Part shown: one piece after another, positions 1-13,200 of the stretch
Layout: each line of letters begins with the position of its first letter
How positions within the stretch are numbered: the stretch's first letter is position 1
Assembly (NCBI RefSeq): GCF_027409185.1
Contig: NC_084463.1
Coordinates: 114,954,133 to 115,018,132 of the forward strand
Length of the DNA stretch: 64,000 nt
Source: Cynocephalus volans
Taxonomy: Eukaryota > Chordata > Mammalia > Dermoptera > Cynocephalidae
Direction: 5' to 3'
Notes under the pieces: model-generated
What the model saw: only the letters and a program-made list of their open reading frames with translations
The model's database searches: none
Told to the model about the DNA's origin: nothing
Made by a program: the position numbers and the translations under genes

Positions 1-224
1 ATTGAGTTGATCTGGCTTGTAGCCTGGACATCAGGGTTAGGATGCTCCCAGATGAGGAGACTGCAAGCGGATGGAGAAATGTTATCATTTTGTAATGGGA
101 AGCTGAAAGGACCCCTACAGAATAAAGCTTCTCAGGTGAAGAAGTCGGCCAAAAGGGAAAGGTCACCTACCTGGGTTAGTGACAAAGAAAGGATCAGAAA
201 CTCTTGAGTTCTCAGGTCAATTAA

Positions 225-390
225 GTTTCCCGTTTACCACTGTTCTTTCATTTACTAGTCATGTGGCCTTGCTCAAGTCTCAGTTTCCTCATCTGTAAAT
301 TGGGTATAGTCACCTATTTTACTTATCTCTGATTGCTATCAGCATCAGGATTCGTGAAGATGCTGTGCAAACAGTACAGGGGGAGAGAAG
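225..390 (+). repeat. MIR SINE, diverged
   Basis: The MIR core is recognisable as a run resembling the family phrase for a cat-tail region, with 'cagtttcctcatctgtaaa' near 280-298 followed by a degraded AT-rich 3' part. Old mammal-wide tRNA-derived SINE; no function implied. Confidence 0.65.
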
Positions 391-559
391 GAACAGTAGA
401 GATGTGGCTTTTAGGTGTAGGATTTTAGAAGATATTACCTAAATGGCAGGGGTGGGGTAGAAGTGGGTGAAAAAATAGAGTTTCAAAGCTCTCTACACTT
501 TATCCTTTTCCCCAAAGGGTTACAGTAAAAACTGGTCAGTGTTGTGAGGTCCCTGGTCA

Positions 560-725
560 GGTTGCATCTCTCTTTGCTGCGGTCAAATTCAGTTTCATTT
601 GTCTCCTAGGGAGGCAGTGCCCACAAATCTTAAACTGTTCTTGCATCTGTCACCAGCGGCCACCCAGTCTAGGGCTGGTGTATACCTAGTTCATGGTCAA
701 TAAAGTTGTTGGATGAATGAGTGCA
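560..725 (+). repeat. L2 LINE 3' end
   Basis: Ends in 'tcaataaagttgttggatgaatgag' style sequence (about 699-722), the typical L2 3' terminus with the AATAAA-like block and TGAATGA tail. Only the last part is recognisable. Confidence 0.5.
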
Positions 726-967
726 TGGAGATTTGGCTCCTTATAGTCTTGGTTTCTGTCCTACTTCTTCAGAAAGCACCACCCTCAAACTCCTAAAATG
801 ACAGTCATGCCCTTGAAAAGCTACAGTCCCAACTGTCACTCACCTTGTACAAACATGCTTCATTGCCACACTTCACTTTACTTTCAGCCTTAATGACTTC
901 AGACGGAATTCCAATTCTTGATCCAAATGACTAAGGCATTCCCTTGTAGAGCCAGTAATAAGTTCAT

Positions 968-1022
968 TCGTTTGTTCGTTCGTTTGTTTGTTCATTTGTT
1001 CCTTCCTTCCTTCCCTCTCTTC
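968..1022 (+). repeat. TTYG/TTCC simple repeat
   Basis: Tetranucleotide tract of alternating ttcg, tttg and ttca units passing into ttcc units and ending in a short pyrimidine run. Confidence 0.8.
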
Positions 1023-1507
1023 CTACTGGAGGAGAAGTGATTTTGTGACAGTCTGGAGCTCTGCACTGAGTACGGCTTATCTGTGAATGATATGCTATGT
1101 TGAATTAAACCACAGGAACCTTAGCAACATACCTTGCAAGTCACTGTCAAATCCTATATTGCTCTGCCCACTTAGCTTCCATGCCCAGAACAATTTGCAA
1201 ACAGGCCCAGAGGGGATACTAATGAGCCCATGTAGTTGACCTCATTTGCTGGGACAGGAACATGTACAGGTTGCCTTGAGCCCAGGAGTAGAACTAACTC
1301 TTCTGATCTCCTTGTCTATATAATAACAAGACATAACATGTACGAGGAAGAGCAAACTGGGGATGGCTAAAGGTGAAAACCAGACAGCCCTAGAGACTAT
1401 TCAGACAGCAGCCACTGAGACCAAGTGTATACACAGTTGGCAGCAGAGAGGTTTGGTATCAGGGAGCAATTATAGGCATGGATCCCCCAGGCCATATATC
1501 AATGAAG

Positions 1508-1676
1508 AAGGAAGGGGAAGGGGAAGGGGAAGGGGAAGGGGAAGGGGAAGGGGAAGGGGAAGGGGAGGGGAGGGGAGGGGAGGGGAGGGGAGGGGAGGGG
1601 AGGGGAGGGAAGGGAAGGGAAGGGAAGGGAAGGGAAGGGAAGGGAAGGGAAGGGAAGGGAAGGGAAGGGAAGGGAA
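1508..1676 (+). repeat. Three-part purine microsatellite (GGGGAA)n-(GGGGA)n-(GGGAA)n
   Basis: About 165 bp of uninterrupted purine on the + strand. The unit changes in blocks: GGGGAA hexamers to about 1565, GGGGA pentamers to about 1606, then GGGAA pentamers to about 1675. Runs of three or four G at short spacing give strong G-quadruplex and triplex (H-DNA) potential. The long reading frames across it, GRGR-type on + and PSLP-type on -, are by-products of the repeat and not genes. Confidence 0.95.
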
Positions 1677-1679
1677 AAG

Positions 1680-2440
1680 ACTATTGTTTGACAAGATGCT
1701 GCTAGGCTGGAACAAACAGTTAGGCTAGGACTGGTGCTAAAGGCAGCCATGTGGGTGAGACTGAACAGAACTCAGTGGCCCCAGCTATCAAGGTCAGAAG
1801 TCAGAACTCATTGAAGCTCATGGTACACCCTTTGCACACCAGCCAGTGTTACAGATTCTGGTCTACTCCATTCTACAGAGCCGCACTTGTCCCAGCAGAA
1901 GGGTACCAATGAGAGCTCTCGAACTGGCCCATGATGACCAGAACTCCAATAATGAAGCTTCTACACTCTGGATCTTCATCCCCAGGATAGTGCTTGGGCA
2001 ACAGAGGAGTCTTGTTGAATTGCAGGTCCTGTGAAGCCAGCTTAAGGAGGAGCTCTTAAGCTGCTGGGTACCTCATGAAATGGCTACCGAGGAATTAGTA
2101 GTATCTTGGCTTGGTAGGGTGGATGGCATGGGAGGTAGGACTGCCCTGCAGACTTAACTAGGGCTATCTGTGAGGCTGCTGTCTTTGCTGCCAATGCCCA
2201 AGGTCTCCACACAGTGTTTGCAGCCTTGACAGTACTAGCATCTTTTTTCTGCCTGCCATCCCCTTCAGAAATTTTGGCATCCCATATTATGGGGCCAGAG
2301 TGTTAGAACTGAAAACCACCTGATTTCAGACAGGAAAGCAGTAGCAAGCCAGCAGCTTCAGGACAGAAGAGAGAGGCCAGCTGAATATAGCTGAGGAGAC
2401 AAGCCCCGCATCTCTGTGCATTCATCCAAGTACAGGCTGG
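1680..2440. other. No recognisable feature
   Basis: Single-copy-looking intergenic DNA. I see no splice-framed coding pattern and no repeat that I can name. Confidence 0.5.
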
Positions 2441-2454
2441 TCTCAGGAAAATGT

Positions 2455-2605
2455 CTTTCTGTGGCTTGTCTTTTGCCACTAATAGGGTATGTAACCCTAT
2501 GCAGGTTACTGTCCCTCTCTGGGCCTTTGTCTTCTCACTTGTTAAACGGGGCGTTGAAACTAGGCCAGCTCAAGAACACTTGTGGCCCTAATACTCTGAG
2601 AGCCC
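2455..2605 (+). repeat. MIR-like SINE
   Basis: Weak MIR pattern: an 'atgcaggttactgtccctctctgggc' type core followed by 'cttctcacttgttaaacggggcg', matching the family's cctcatctgtaaaatgggg segment. Confidence 0.5.
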
Positions 2606-2609
2606 TCTC

Positions 2610-3600
2610 TCTGCTCCCTGCCCAGCCTGGCCCCTGCCTCTGCCTCCCCTGCGTCCCCAGCCATTCCTGTTCCTTCTCTCACCTGCCTCACATTCTTGAA
2701 TCTGGTTTCCCTTTGCTTCTTTTCTCGCTGTGACCCAGAGATAGCTTTCTTTTCTGTATCTCTCTTGTTTGCCTGTTAACCATCCGTACTTACTTATTAG
2801 CCAAAGTGTCCATTATAATTTGCATAGATCTTAATAATTTCTGGAGCTCATTCACAGAGATTCTCTTATTAGTCCTCACACAAAAAACTTAACCTGCAGG
2901 AACCCCACACAGCTTCAGTCCCTAGGGGACCTGCTTGTGTCACTGAACCTTAGGGTTATCTTTTCTGGAGCAAGGCTTCCTCCTGCTTATCATCCTGACA
3001 TGTCTCTGTGAGCTGAACTAGTTTTGGATGAAAGCTTGCTCCTGCAGGGATCTTTAGAAAGCACAGCACTTTTTAAAAATAGGAATTTATTAAATCTCTT
3101 TCTTTAATATTAAAATCTATAAACCAATTTATGTCTTAGTGGTCTGGGGCTTTACTAATACAGAAATCATACTGCACTGACGTGACCCTCCCTCAGTTGC
3201 TCATAGGGCAAATGTTCAGGCTGACCCAGCTCAAAGCCTGCAATGCCTTAAATCATTCTTCTCCAGGGATCTCTGAGTGGTTACTGGCCACAGCCCCCAC
3301 AGTTCTCCCCCATCTCTACAGCCAGGAGCTTTCAGGGAGATTGTAGTGAGTGAGAAACAAGGTTCTCATAAGTTATTAAGCAAGGAGGGGGGAGAACCTT
3401 TGGAGAACAAGTCCTCAGAGTGTAGGCAGTTGGCCAAGCCACTGCTTTCCAGAGCTGGAGAGGAGCAGTTGGCTTCTAGGCAAGGTCCTCAGTGTGATCT
3501 TAATAAGGAAGAGGGAGATGGGGAATGTTCCTGGGAGTAGGGGAAACCCAGAGGTGTGGTTTCCTTTTTTTGCTGAGGGAAAGTGCAGTGGGCAGTTGCC
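2610..3600. other. No recognisable feature
   Basis: Intergenic sequence with no gene or repeat I can assign. A pyrimidine-rich stretch around 2610-2760 has no coding support. Confidence 0.45.
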
Positions 3601-4182
3601 TGTATTAGTCGGGGATCTCCAGTGAAGCAGAACCAATAGGATATATATCTATATATCTATATTTATCTATCTGTGTATCTATATCTATCTATAGATCTAT
3701 GCATCTATCTATCTATTATTTCCTCATAATAAATCTCTAGAAAGAGATAACTGGTTCACATGATTTTGAAGGCAGAGAAGTCCCATGATCTGCCATAGGT
3801 AAGCTGGAAGCCCAAGAGAGCCAGTGGCATAAATCCCAGTCCAAGCCTGAAAGCCAGAGAACTGGGGGCCAATGGTGTAAGTCCCCATGTGAGTCTGAAG
3901 GCCCAAGAATTAGGAGTACCAGTGTCTGAGGGCAGAAGAAAATGGGTGCCCCAGCTCAAACAGAAGCAAAATTTCCCTTCCTCTTTCTTTTTGTTCTATT
4001 CAGGCTGTCAGTGGATTGGATAGTGCCCACCTGCATTGGTAAGGATCATCTGTGCTCAGCCAACCCATTCAAATGCTAACCTGTTCCAGAAGCACCCTCA
4101 CAGACACAGAAATAATGTTTTACCAGCTATCTGGCCACCTCTTAGTCTAGTCTCAAGTTGAAGGATAAAATTAACCATCGCA
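3601..4182 (-). mobile_element. MLT1-type MaLR solo LTR
   Basis: On the minus strand the 3' terminus reads like the MLT1 ending 'ggttctgcttcactgg...actaataca' (3601-3645 reversed). The 5' terminus is the typical TG..GGTTAATTTTATCC..TCAACTTGAGA start near 4182. Length is about 580 bp, with TG...CA ends when read 4182 to 3601. A TATC/TATA microsatellite (3643-3720) has expanded inside it. Ancient ERVL-MaLR; no coding capacity. Confidence 0.75.
3643..3720 (+). repeat. (TATC)n microsatellite inside MLT1
   Basis: Imperfect tatc/tata tetranucleotide array that has grown from the short TATATA segment native to this LTR family. Confidence 0.8.
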
Positions 4183-4699
4183 GTGCCCAAGAAGACATGA
4201 TTTAAAGGCTATCAGGCAGACCAACTGCTCTCAAATACCTCTCATCTTTCCCTGCTGCTACCTACCATTAGGGCTTTGTTCACTTCATTCCTTGCTAGAG
4301 ACCTAAACTATGCCAGGCATAATACCAGTGCTGAAAATACAGAGTGAAATAAGACATGGCTCCTGACCACATGAAATTTCTGGTTTATTTTGGAGCTTGA
4401 CAGGACTGATTGGCTGTGGAGTTCAATGATAATAAGTATGGGATGTCCCCCCAGGATTCTGACTCAGGAACTGGGCGGATGCTCTGGAATACTCACACTA
4501 GTTGCTTTCACACATGTTACAAGGGTGTGTCCCAGCTTCGTTCAAAAGCCAACCCCTCTAAGCTCTGGATCCACCCTCGCTCACCCTCTCAGTTTTCACT
4601 GTTGCATCTGTTTTCCGCTTTACATTGGGTCATTCCAATTAACACACAAATGTGCCTGGTGTCTTCCATTGTTAAGCTCTCCTTGACTTCTCATCTCAC

Positions 4700-6440
4700 T
4701 CATGCTGCTTCATAGACAAGTTCTCTATGTTGCTTTTTCCCCACCTTCCATTCTCCCTCCAATTCACTTCAATCAGGCCAGTGAAGTAGCTCTTGAAAAG
4801 GTCACTGATGGTCTCCTTGTTGCAAATCCAAGGGTTACCTCTGTGGCTTCATCTTACTTGATATCTCTAGCATTTTTTGACATACCTGACCATTCTCTCT
4901 TTATTCAAACTTATCTCACCTTTTATGACTTCACTTTGACCTCATTTTTCTCCAACTTCACTGGCCACTTTTTCTTAATTTCCTTACCTGGTTCCTCTTT
5001 CTCATCTAGACTGCTAAATTGAGAGAGCCCCCGGGCTCCTTCCCAGGCCTGCTGCTCCCACTAGCCCTCTTTCTCTAAGTGAACCTCTCTGCTTCCATGG
5101 CTTTAAATATGCTGATGACTCCTAAATTTAATTACCTTCTGAGCTCTAGCCCTGTAATTAAATTGCTTATTTGACATCTCCACTTAACACTTGGCATAAT
5201 GAAAACAGAAATATTGATTTCTACTCCTGTGGGTAAATAGTTAACAAAACTCTTTTCCCTTCTGCGTAAGAACCTGACTTTCAAACTCTCTAGCTCCATA
5301 CTTAGGATAACCTGAAGAGGGTAAGAATGTCAACTATGTTAGTAGGCAGCATTGCTTATGGTAAATATATCCCCTGATAACCTAAACCTGTAGTGGGATG
5401 AAGAATAAATGAGCCATAAATACCTGATAGGAGAGCATGCTTTGACGCTTCCCTGGGTATGGTGTTCTTGTAATTGTCATGAACCTTCCCAGGAGACTGA
5501 AAGCTATGACCTTGTAGTTGTTACAGAGACATTGGCTCCTTTAGGCAATGAGGCTATTAACCTAGGAAAGCCCCTGTACCTGGCTGATGTAGATCCAGAA
5601 TCCTTGCATATAGGCTGTTACATGATGAGAAGATGGTTTCTGGGCAATTGAATGATCTGGTGCTGGACAGTTTCAAGGACCCAAACAGAAGAGAAACCCA
5701 TGGTATTACCTGTTGGAACCCTGGGGTTTCTGTCCTGTATCCTTTTAAGAAGACCTGTGCCAAGTGTGGCTTATGGTAGTCTTGTGAGTTTCAATGTCAG
5801 TTGAGCCTAAGAACAACTCCCCTTCCCCAAACTTATTTCTAACCCCCTACTGCCAATTCCAGTAAGTGGCACAGCTATTTGCTCAGATTCTCAAGGCAAA
5901 AATCTAGGAGTCTTTTTTTGATTCCTCTCTTCTCTTTAGCTCCAGTCTTTGCAATTATCAGCAAATTATTAGTTCTATGTCCAAAATATATCCAATATCC
6001 ATCCATTTCTCCTCATCTCCACTGCTGTGATCTTACCCCAAACCATCAATATCTCTCATGTGGATTGTAGCAAAAGTCCATTTCCATCTTTAGACCCATT
6101 AACCTGTTCTCTACACTGCAACCAGATCTTTTAGAAACACCAATTAGATTATGTCACTCTCCTGCTGAAGCCCCTCCTTCTCCTGCCCCATCCCATGGCT
6201 CCACATGGCTTTGAGAATAAGCTACAAACTACTCAGACATCCAGATCCCACATGGTGAGTTTCTCACCTACGTCCCCAAGTTCATCTCCTACCATTCTCC
6301 ACTGAGTTCAGCATGCTCTGGATACTCAGGCCTGCTTTCTGTTCTGAAACGCACCGAGTTTATCCTTCCCTTTGCAGTTACTATCTCTTCTGCTTGGATT
6401 ACGTGAGCCCTACATCTTCCTGTACAATGTCATCTTTTCT
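4700..6440 (+). mobile_element. L2 LINE, degenerate ORF2 and 3' region
   Basis: Diverged L2 (CR1 clade). The reverse transcriptase YADD box is visible as 'tatgctgatgactcc' at about 5108-5122, preceded by the typical 'ccatggctttaaa' segment. Further downstream are 'aaaatatatccaatatccatcc' (about 5983) and the 'tcactctcctgctgaagcccctcc' block (about 6154), which sit in the expected L2 order. Many stops and frameshifts; inactive. The MIR/L2-like segment at 4275-4400 may belong to a separate old copy. Confidence 0.7.
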
Positions 6441-6779
6441 TGTGGTTTTAATGATCACAATAGCAGTGGACAAAGCAATAACTGGTCAGTATGGAATTAG
6501 AAACAATGAGTATGGAATTCTGACTAAAAAGGAAGGAGAGTTATAGAAAAGATAATGAGAGGCAAGTGGGGTGTTAAAAACTTGCTTTCTGACATACAGG
6601 GGAGACTTTAACATTTTGATGTCTCTGAGGGAGGAGCCAGAAAGAAGGAAATGGGTGATGTGGAGGAGAGTGGAGAGACTAAAGAGGCAAGATCCTGGAG
6701 CCCCTTTTAAATGCAAAATCCCTTTGAAGAAATCAAATATTGGACTCCTAAAGATTCTGGCTCCCACTTAGCTTCTTTT

Positions 6780-6950
6780 TTTTCCTATCGCTTTATAAGC
6801 TTATATACTATATTGCAAATATCTCTTTGTCCATATGTGTGTAAACTGTGAGCTCTTTGAGCAGAAGGTTAGATCTTAATAATTTTTGTATCCCAGAGCT
6901 TAATAAAAAATAAAGAATCATAATTAATTAATAAATATATCTGTTGACTT
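6780..6950 (+). mobile_element. L2 LINE 3' end
   Basis: Contains 'aaactgtgagctctttgagcagaag', the standard L2 3' phrase, followed by the AATAAA-type terminus. It may continue the copy at 4700-6440, interrupted by about 330 bp (6445-6775) that I cannot assign. Confidence 0.65.
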
Positions 6951-7159
6951 TCTAAGTGACATAGGTGCCCTGGAAAAATATAAATCTATTAAATAAAAGG
7001 ATAAAGAAGGAGCTATGAAAAAGAAAGGGAACAATGCAGGTAGAGGAGTATGTAGGTGTCAGAAAGAAACTTTACCAATTTCATATTTTCAAAGAAAAGA
7101 AACAGGAGAAAACACATCTATTTTTTCTTGCATATTTTATATGGCTATAGTCAAAACAT

Positions 7160-7900
7160 CTGCATAATTGGATATTTTTAAAAGGGCATTTGAACAACTC
7201 CTTATACTGTTCCATGTTCTTCATAATTATGATTGTGATAGCAGCAGACTATTACATCTGGTTAATGTACTCCAATTTATTTACTTCACTGTTTTTACTT
7301 TCACTATTGTTGGACATTTAGGTTGTTTTCAATTTCTGCTATTAGAGGTAATGCTGCAATGAAAAGCTTCCCACATAAGGATCTGTCCTCCTCTTAAATT
7401 ATCTCCTTATTCTAAACTATAATGAAGGAAATTATTGGGTTGAAGATGTGAACATTTTTATGATTCTCAATACATAGTGCCATGCTGCTGTTCCATATCC
7501 ACTGTCAGAAAGGTATATACACATCAGTTTCACTGAAAACTCTCAGGCACTAGTGTTATTGTTACATATTCCTTGATAATAGATATAAAAATGTATCTCA
7601 TTGTTTAATCTGAATTTTGTTGCATCCTGAACATTTCCCCACGTTTTCTTTCTATGTACATTTCTTTCTGTTTATGTCTTTGCCTATTTAGCCATGGCAA
7701 TAGTTATGATATTTATATATATCAGAATAAATTTTTTATATATTACATAGAGTAATCCATTCCTCTAACATTTGAGACAAATACTTTTCCTGCTGTTTTC
7801 ATTGTGGTTAGTTTGTTTTTGCTCAGAAGTTATCTATTGATCTTTCCATTTATGAACTCTTTCAGAGATTCAAAGTTCAAACAATATCATCTAAATAAAC
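7160..7900 (-). mobile_element. Ancient L1 (L1M), antisense 3' part
   Basis: The + strand carries the reverse complement of L1 ORF2 C-terminal and 3' sequence: 'attgttggacatttaggttg' (about 7306), 'aatgctgcaatgaa' (about 7350) and 'tatctcattgtttaatctga' (about 7595). Heavily mutated and inactive. Confidence 0.65.
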
Positions 7901-7904
7901 ATAT

Positions 7905-9688
7905 AAAAACTCTCAATTCTATTCTATGCAATTTATTCACACATTGAATTATTTAATAAATTCATATTTTAAAATACAAAATTTGACTATAACCTGCTTT
8001 TCCCCCAAACTGGTAATGCAGTGGCAGCTTCAGACTCTACATGACAGGGGCTTATGGACCAACCTTGGTAAAAGGGAGGACAGGTCCTTGTCTTGCAGCT
8101 GCATTTCTACAGCAAGCACATTGTTTCAACTTAGACTGCATGCTATTTGGTAGTTTGATGACGATAGTGAGGATGACAGAGGTTTTGAACAGAGAAAAGC
8201 TAAAGCTCTCCTAGCCTGGACCACATTCTGATTTTTCTGGGCCCTAAGCACTTTTGCCTTCATGGGTGCCTTCCTCCATAAAAAATAAAAATAAAAATGA
8301 TATTTTACAACTGCTTTGTTGTAAGAGCAAATATACTCTAGGCTGGATTAATTATTATATGTACATTATTATTATTATATTCTTTTTTCTTATTTTAAAA
8401 GACCTTAAAGTTAAAGCATTTTTGTGTAACCCTTAACTGTGCCTATCGTGTCTAATAGATGAGTCAACACTGTTCCAAACCACACCTTAGCACTAATTAG
8501 CTATATGTATCTTTCTATCTATCTGAGTAATTGGATCTACTTCTTGCCTTTTCATTCTGTTCCTCAGATAAACATTTCTATCTTATATCAGAAGTATAGT
8601 ATTTAGCAATTATTGTTTTTTTTTTTTTGTTTTTTTTTTTAACATGTTCTAGGAGTTTTTAGAGCTGATTTATCTCCCAGAGTTATTCTTTTTAGGTCTT
8701 TTGACCACTTATTTTTCCAAGTGAAATTTAGAACACTTCTGTTTATTATAATAGAAGAATCCTCTTGAAGTTAATATTTTTAAGTTATCTCACAAAGATA
8801 TGACATCTTTATAAAGAGTCAGCAGTTTTACATTCTGTTCTAGAAACAGGATACCTTTCCATGCTACAGAGAAAGTTTTAGAGGAATGGAAAGGGAGGCA
8901 GGAAAGGGTAAAGAAGAACCCACACTCTGTTAGGGTGATTTCCCAACTATGGGTGCTCAAGGAGGCTGGGACACAGCCCCCATGAGCCAAGACAGTCCCA
9001 GAAGTAGGTCTGGAGCCAGAACTGTAGGACAAGTTCTTAGTTTATTCTTCAGATTAAGGGAAAGGAAATGCCCTTGTGCATAGACTAAAGACCATCCTTT
9101 TGGCCAAACCTACCTTGTCCCAATCTGGCAATCTAAAGTGGTTATAACTTGATAGTCCTCAATATCAGGTTATGAGTAAGTTTAAACAAGAAATTTTGTT
9201 TTTTCATGAAGGTGTCCTTGAGAGAAATAAATAGTGGGAGAAATAGGATAGGGAGATGAGAGGGTGGAGGTTGACCAATGTGCACCATGTTGGACCATCA
9301 CTTACAACCATCATGCTCCTCTCCTTTTTCTTTCATGAGAAACATTTTATTTATCCTTATAACTTTCTAACTTTATAATTTTGTAATATGAAAGATATCC
9401 ACTTCTGGACAGACTTGCAAAACTCAAAGGCTTTCCTCTCCCTAAGTCCAAGTCTTTAATGTTGAAAATGAGTATGCACTATGTATTAAGAGAATGACTT
9501 ACAGGTATTGTCTACTATGAATAGACATAACTCTAACACAAGGGCCATTAAAGTAAATTGAATAACTTTAATGTAGAGAGAATTTGGATATGTGTCATGT
9601 TTTATAAATCACATGCTGAGGTTATACTTGGCAAGTTATCTCGTTTTACAAATCATGATAAAGACCTGGGCTGGGAAATTTCTACACG

Positions 9689-9720
<32 letters not shown>

Positions 9721-10205
9721 TGAAAGATGTGTGATCTGAAAAGTCAAACTTTCAAATTTCAAAGACAATGTTTTACTTCAATCTTAATGTTTTGAGGCAC
9801 ATTAGAGCAACTTATTGGAAAATCTCTCTGTGGGTCTATGCCTGCCCGCTCATCACACCCAGAAATCTTTATACTCAGAGAAGCCTCCACCCCAAATAAA
9901 TAAAATGATGACCTGAAAACTTTCCAGGGGATAACACATTAATTTCCAAAACCAATTAATTTTGGTCAGTTTATATATATAAGCAATATTTCCAATATTT
10001 GAAGTACATTGACAGATTCAAAAAGAGGAACTAAGCTGAATAAACAGAATATTTCTCTTAATGAAATAGGGAATTCAGTTTAAAGTTACCATGAACTTGA
10101 ACTGGTCATGTTCCTAGACATTAAATAGAAACAAATGTGAATTACTAGAGCAGACTTAAACTCAGTCCAATAAAAATTTCTGGTGATTAAGTACCAATGA
10201 ACACA
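7905..10205. other. Quiet AT-rich intergenic DNA
   Basis: No gene recognised. Contains a short ATT-rich tract (8345-8400), a poly-T run (8619-8640) and an A17 run with AAAAG decay (9692-9720). The A run might be the tail of an unrecognised retroposon. Confidence 0.45.
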
Positions 10206-10219
10206 AACTAAAAATTAAA

Positions 10220-13200
10220 TTAAAAAAAAATTAATTTTTATTTATTTATTTATTTATTTTTTATTTTAATTTTTATTGAGTCAAAATTGATTATACATAT
10301 TTTTGGGTTCAACATTGAGATATGTTGATCAAATCAATACTACTAGCATATATATTGTTACAAATTGTAATTATTATTTATGCCCCTGTCCAATCTCTCT
10401 CCATCCCCCTTCCCCTCTCCCCTTCCCCCAATCACCCTAGATCTCTTCTCACCCTCTGAAAGAATAATGGTTACTCTGTTGATTTGCTGCCCAAATGATC
10501 TGTCCATTGCTGAGAGGCATGATCAGGTCCTCCAATACTATCATAGATCAGATGTCTCTTCTGTCACTATGAAATGGACCCTGTGGAGACAGACATCCTC
10601 CTCCTTTCTTTATCTATGCTGAAGACTCTCCTTGTGTCAACTCACTCCAGTGGCTGTGGACCATCTGTGTGGTGGTTGCGGCATTTAGCCGCCTTCGGGG
10701 CAGCCATGGTTATTATGGTGGCTGTGGTGGGCCACCCACATGGAGAAGATGTTTTTGGCCTGCTCTGTGGTGCTGGCAGTGTGCTTGGTTGTGGAGAGTG
10801 TCTGATCCCCAGTTCCATGCTCTGGGTCACCGAGGGGGTCCCAATGCACTGGCACGGGGTGCCTGGTTGTGGGAGGGGGGCTTTGGTCCCAGGCTCCATA
10901 CCCCGGGTCCCCAGGTGGGCCCTGAGGTGCTGGCGCAGGGTGCCTGGTTGTGGGAGAGGTCTGGTCCCCTTCTTCATGCCTTAGGTCCACGGGCAGACCC
11001 AAGGCACTGGTGCAGTGTGCCTTGTTGTGGGAGGGGGGTCCAGGCCCTGGCTCCATACCCCAGGTCCCCTACTGGCCCTGCAGTGCTGGCATGGGGTGCC
11101 TGGTTGTGGGAGGTGGGTCTGGTCCCCTTCTCCATGCCCCAGGTCCCAGCATGGGCCCCAAGGCACTGGCATGGTGTGCCTGGTTGTGGGAGGGGGGTTC
11201 AGTCCCCTTCTCCTTCCCCCTGGTCCCTGAGCAGGCCCTGAAGCATTGGTGCAGGGTGCCTGGTTGTGGGAAGGGGGTCTGGTCCCCTTCTCCATGTCCT
11301 GGGTCCCTAGGTGGGCCCCAAGGCACTGGCATTGTGTGCCTGGTTGTGGGAGGGAGGTTCGGTCCCCTTCTCCATGCCTTGGGCCCCTGGGTGGGCCTTG
11401 ATGCACTGACCTGACATGCCTGGTTGTAGGAAGGTGGGTCTGATCTCAGCTCCTTACCCCGTGTCCCTGGGTGGGCCCCAAGGTGTTGGCATGGTGAGCC
11501 TGGTTGTGGGAGGGGGGTCCGGTCTCCTTTTCCATGCCCTGGGTCTCAAGGAAGGCCCCGAGGCACTGGCATGGAGTGCCTGGTTGTGGGAGGGGGTTCC
11601 GGACCTGGGCTCCATACCCTGGGTCCCTGGGTGGGCCCCAGGGCGCTGGTGCAGTGTGCCTGGTTGTGGGATGGGGGTCTAGTCCCCATCTCCATACCCC
11701 AGGTCGCTGGGCAGGGCCCAAGGTGCTGGCATGGTGTGCCTGGTTGTGGGAGGGGGGGTCCGGTCCCCTTCTCCATGTCTCAGGCCCCTGGGCAGGGCCC
11801 TGATTTGCTGTCCCAGAGTTCCTGGTTGTGGGGGGGATCCCATTCCCAGCTCCTTACCATGGGTCCATAGGTGGGCCCCAAGGCACTGGCACAGTGTGCC
11901 AGGTTGTGGGAGTGGTGTCTGGTCCCTGGCTCCATACCCCAGGTCCCTGTGTAGGCCCCAGGATGGTGTTGGCACAGGGTGCCTGGTTGTGGGAGGGGGG
12001 TCTGGCCCCCCAGCTCCATACCCTGAGTCCCCTTGTGGGCCTTGGGGCACTTGCACAGTGTGCCTGGTTGTGGGAAGGGGGTCCAGTCCCCTTCTCCATG
12101 CCCCGGGTCCCAGAACAGGCCACAAGGTGCTGGCATGGTGTACCTGGTTGTGGGAGGGGGGATCCAGCCCCACTCTCCATATCCCGGGTCCCTGGGCAGG
12201 CCCCGAGGTGCTGACGTGGTGTGCCTGGCTGTGGGAGGGTGGTCTGGTCCCCTTCTCCAGGCCCCAGGTCCCAGGGCAGGTCCCAAGGAGCTGGCACAGG
12301 GTGCCTGATTGTGGGAGGGGGGTCCGGTCCCCAGCTACATACCCCGGGTCCCCAGGCTGGCCCCAAAGTGCTGGCATGGGGTCCCTGGTTGTGGCAGGGG
12401 GGTCCAGTCGCTTTCTCCTTTCCCTGGGTCCCTGAGTCGGCCCCAAAGCATTGGCACAAGGTGCCTGGTTGTGGGAAGGAGGTCTGGTCCCCTTCTCCAT
12501 GTCCTGGGTCCCTGGGTCCCTGGGTGGGACCCAAGGCACTGGCATGGTGTGCCTGGTTGTGGGAGGGAGGTTCAGTCCCCTTATCCATGCCTTGGGCCCC
12601 TGGGTGGGTCCTGATGTGCTGACCTGGCATGCCTGGTTGTGGGAGAGTGGGTCTGGTCCCAGCTCCTTACCCTGTGTCCCTTGGTGGGCCCTGAGGTGCT
12701 GGCATAGTGAGCCTGGTTGTAGATGGGGGGTCCAGTCCCCTTCTCCATGCCTCAGATCCCCTGGCAGGCCCCGAAGTGTTGGCGTGGTGAGCCTGGTTGT
12801 GGGAGATGGGTTCAGTCCCCTTCTCCATGCCCCAGGTCCCTGGGCAGGCCCTGAGGCACTGGCATGGTGTGCCTGGTTGTGGGAGGGTGATTCAGTCCCA
12901 TTCTCCATGCCCCAGGTCCCAGTGCAGGCCCCAAGGTGCTGGTGCGGGGTGCCTGGTTGTGGGAGGGGTTCTGGTCCCCTTCTTCATGCCTTGGGCCCCC
13001 AGGTGGGGCCCTGAGGCACTGTCACAGCATGTCTGGTTGTGGGAAGGGGGTCTGGTCCCTGGCTGCTAGCCCCGGGTCCCCAGGTGGTTCCCTGGGCATT
13101 GGTGGTGTGCCGGTATGTGGGAGTGGGGGCTGGTCCTTGACTCCAATCCTTGAGTTCTGGGTGGGGCGCTGAGGTGCTGGTGGTGTGAGTGGTTGTGAGT

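Noticed and set aside
1363..1750. Open frames rich in GRGRG, GEGEG or PSLPFPSLP
   Set aside because: Direct translations of the purine microsatellite.
11679..12908. 409-codon open frame in the VNTR, minus strand, with long frames in other registers
   Set aside because: All six frames are open because the 80-bp unit is GC-rich and stop-poor. The period is not a multiple of three and the residue pattern simply cycles, so there is no sign of selection on a protein.
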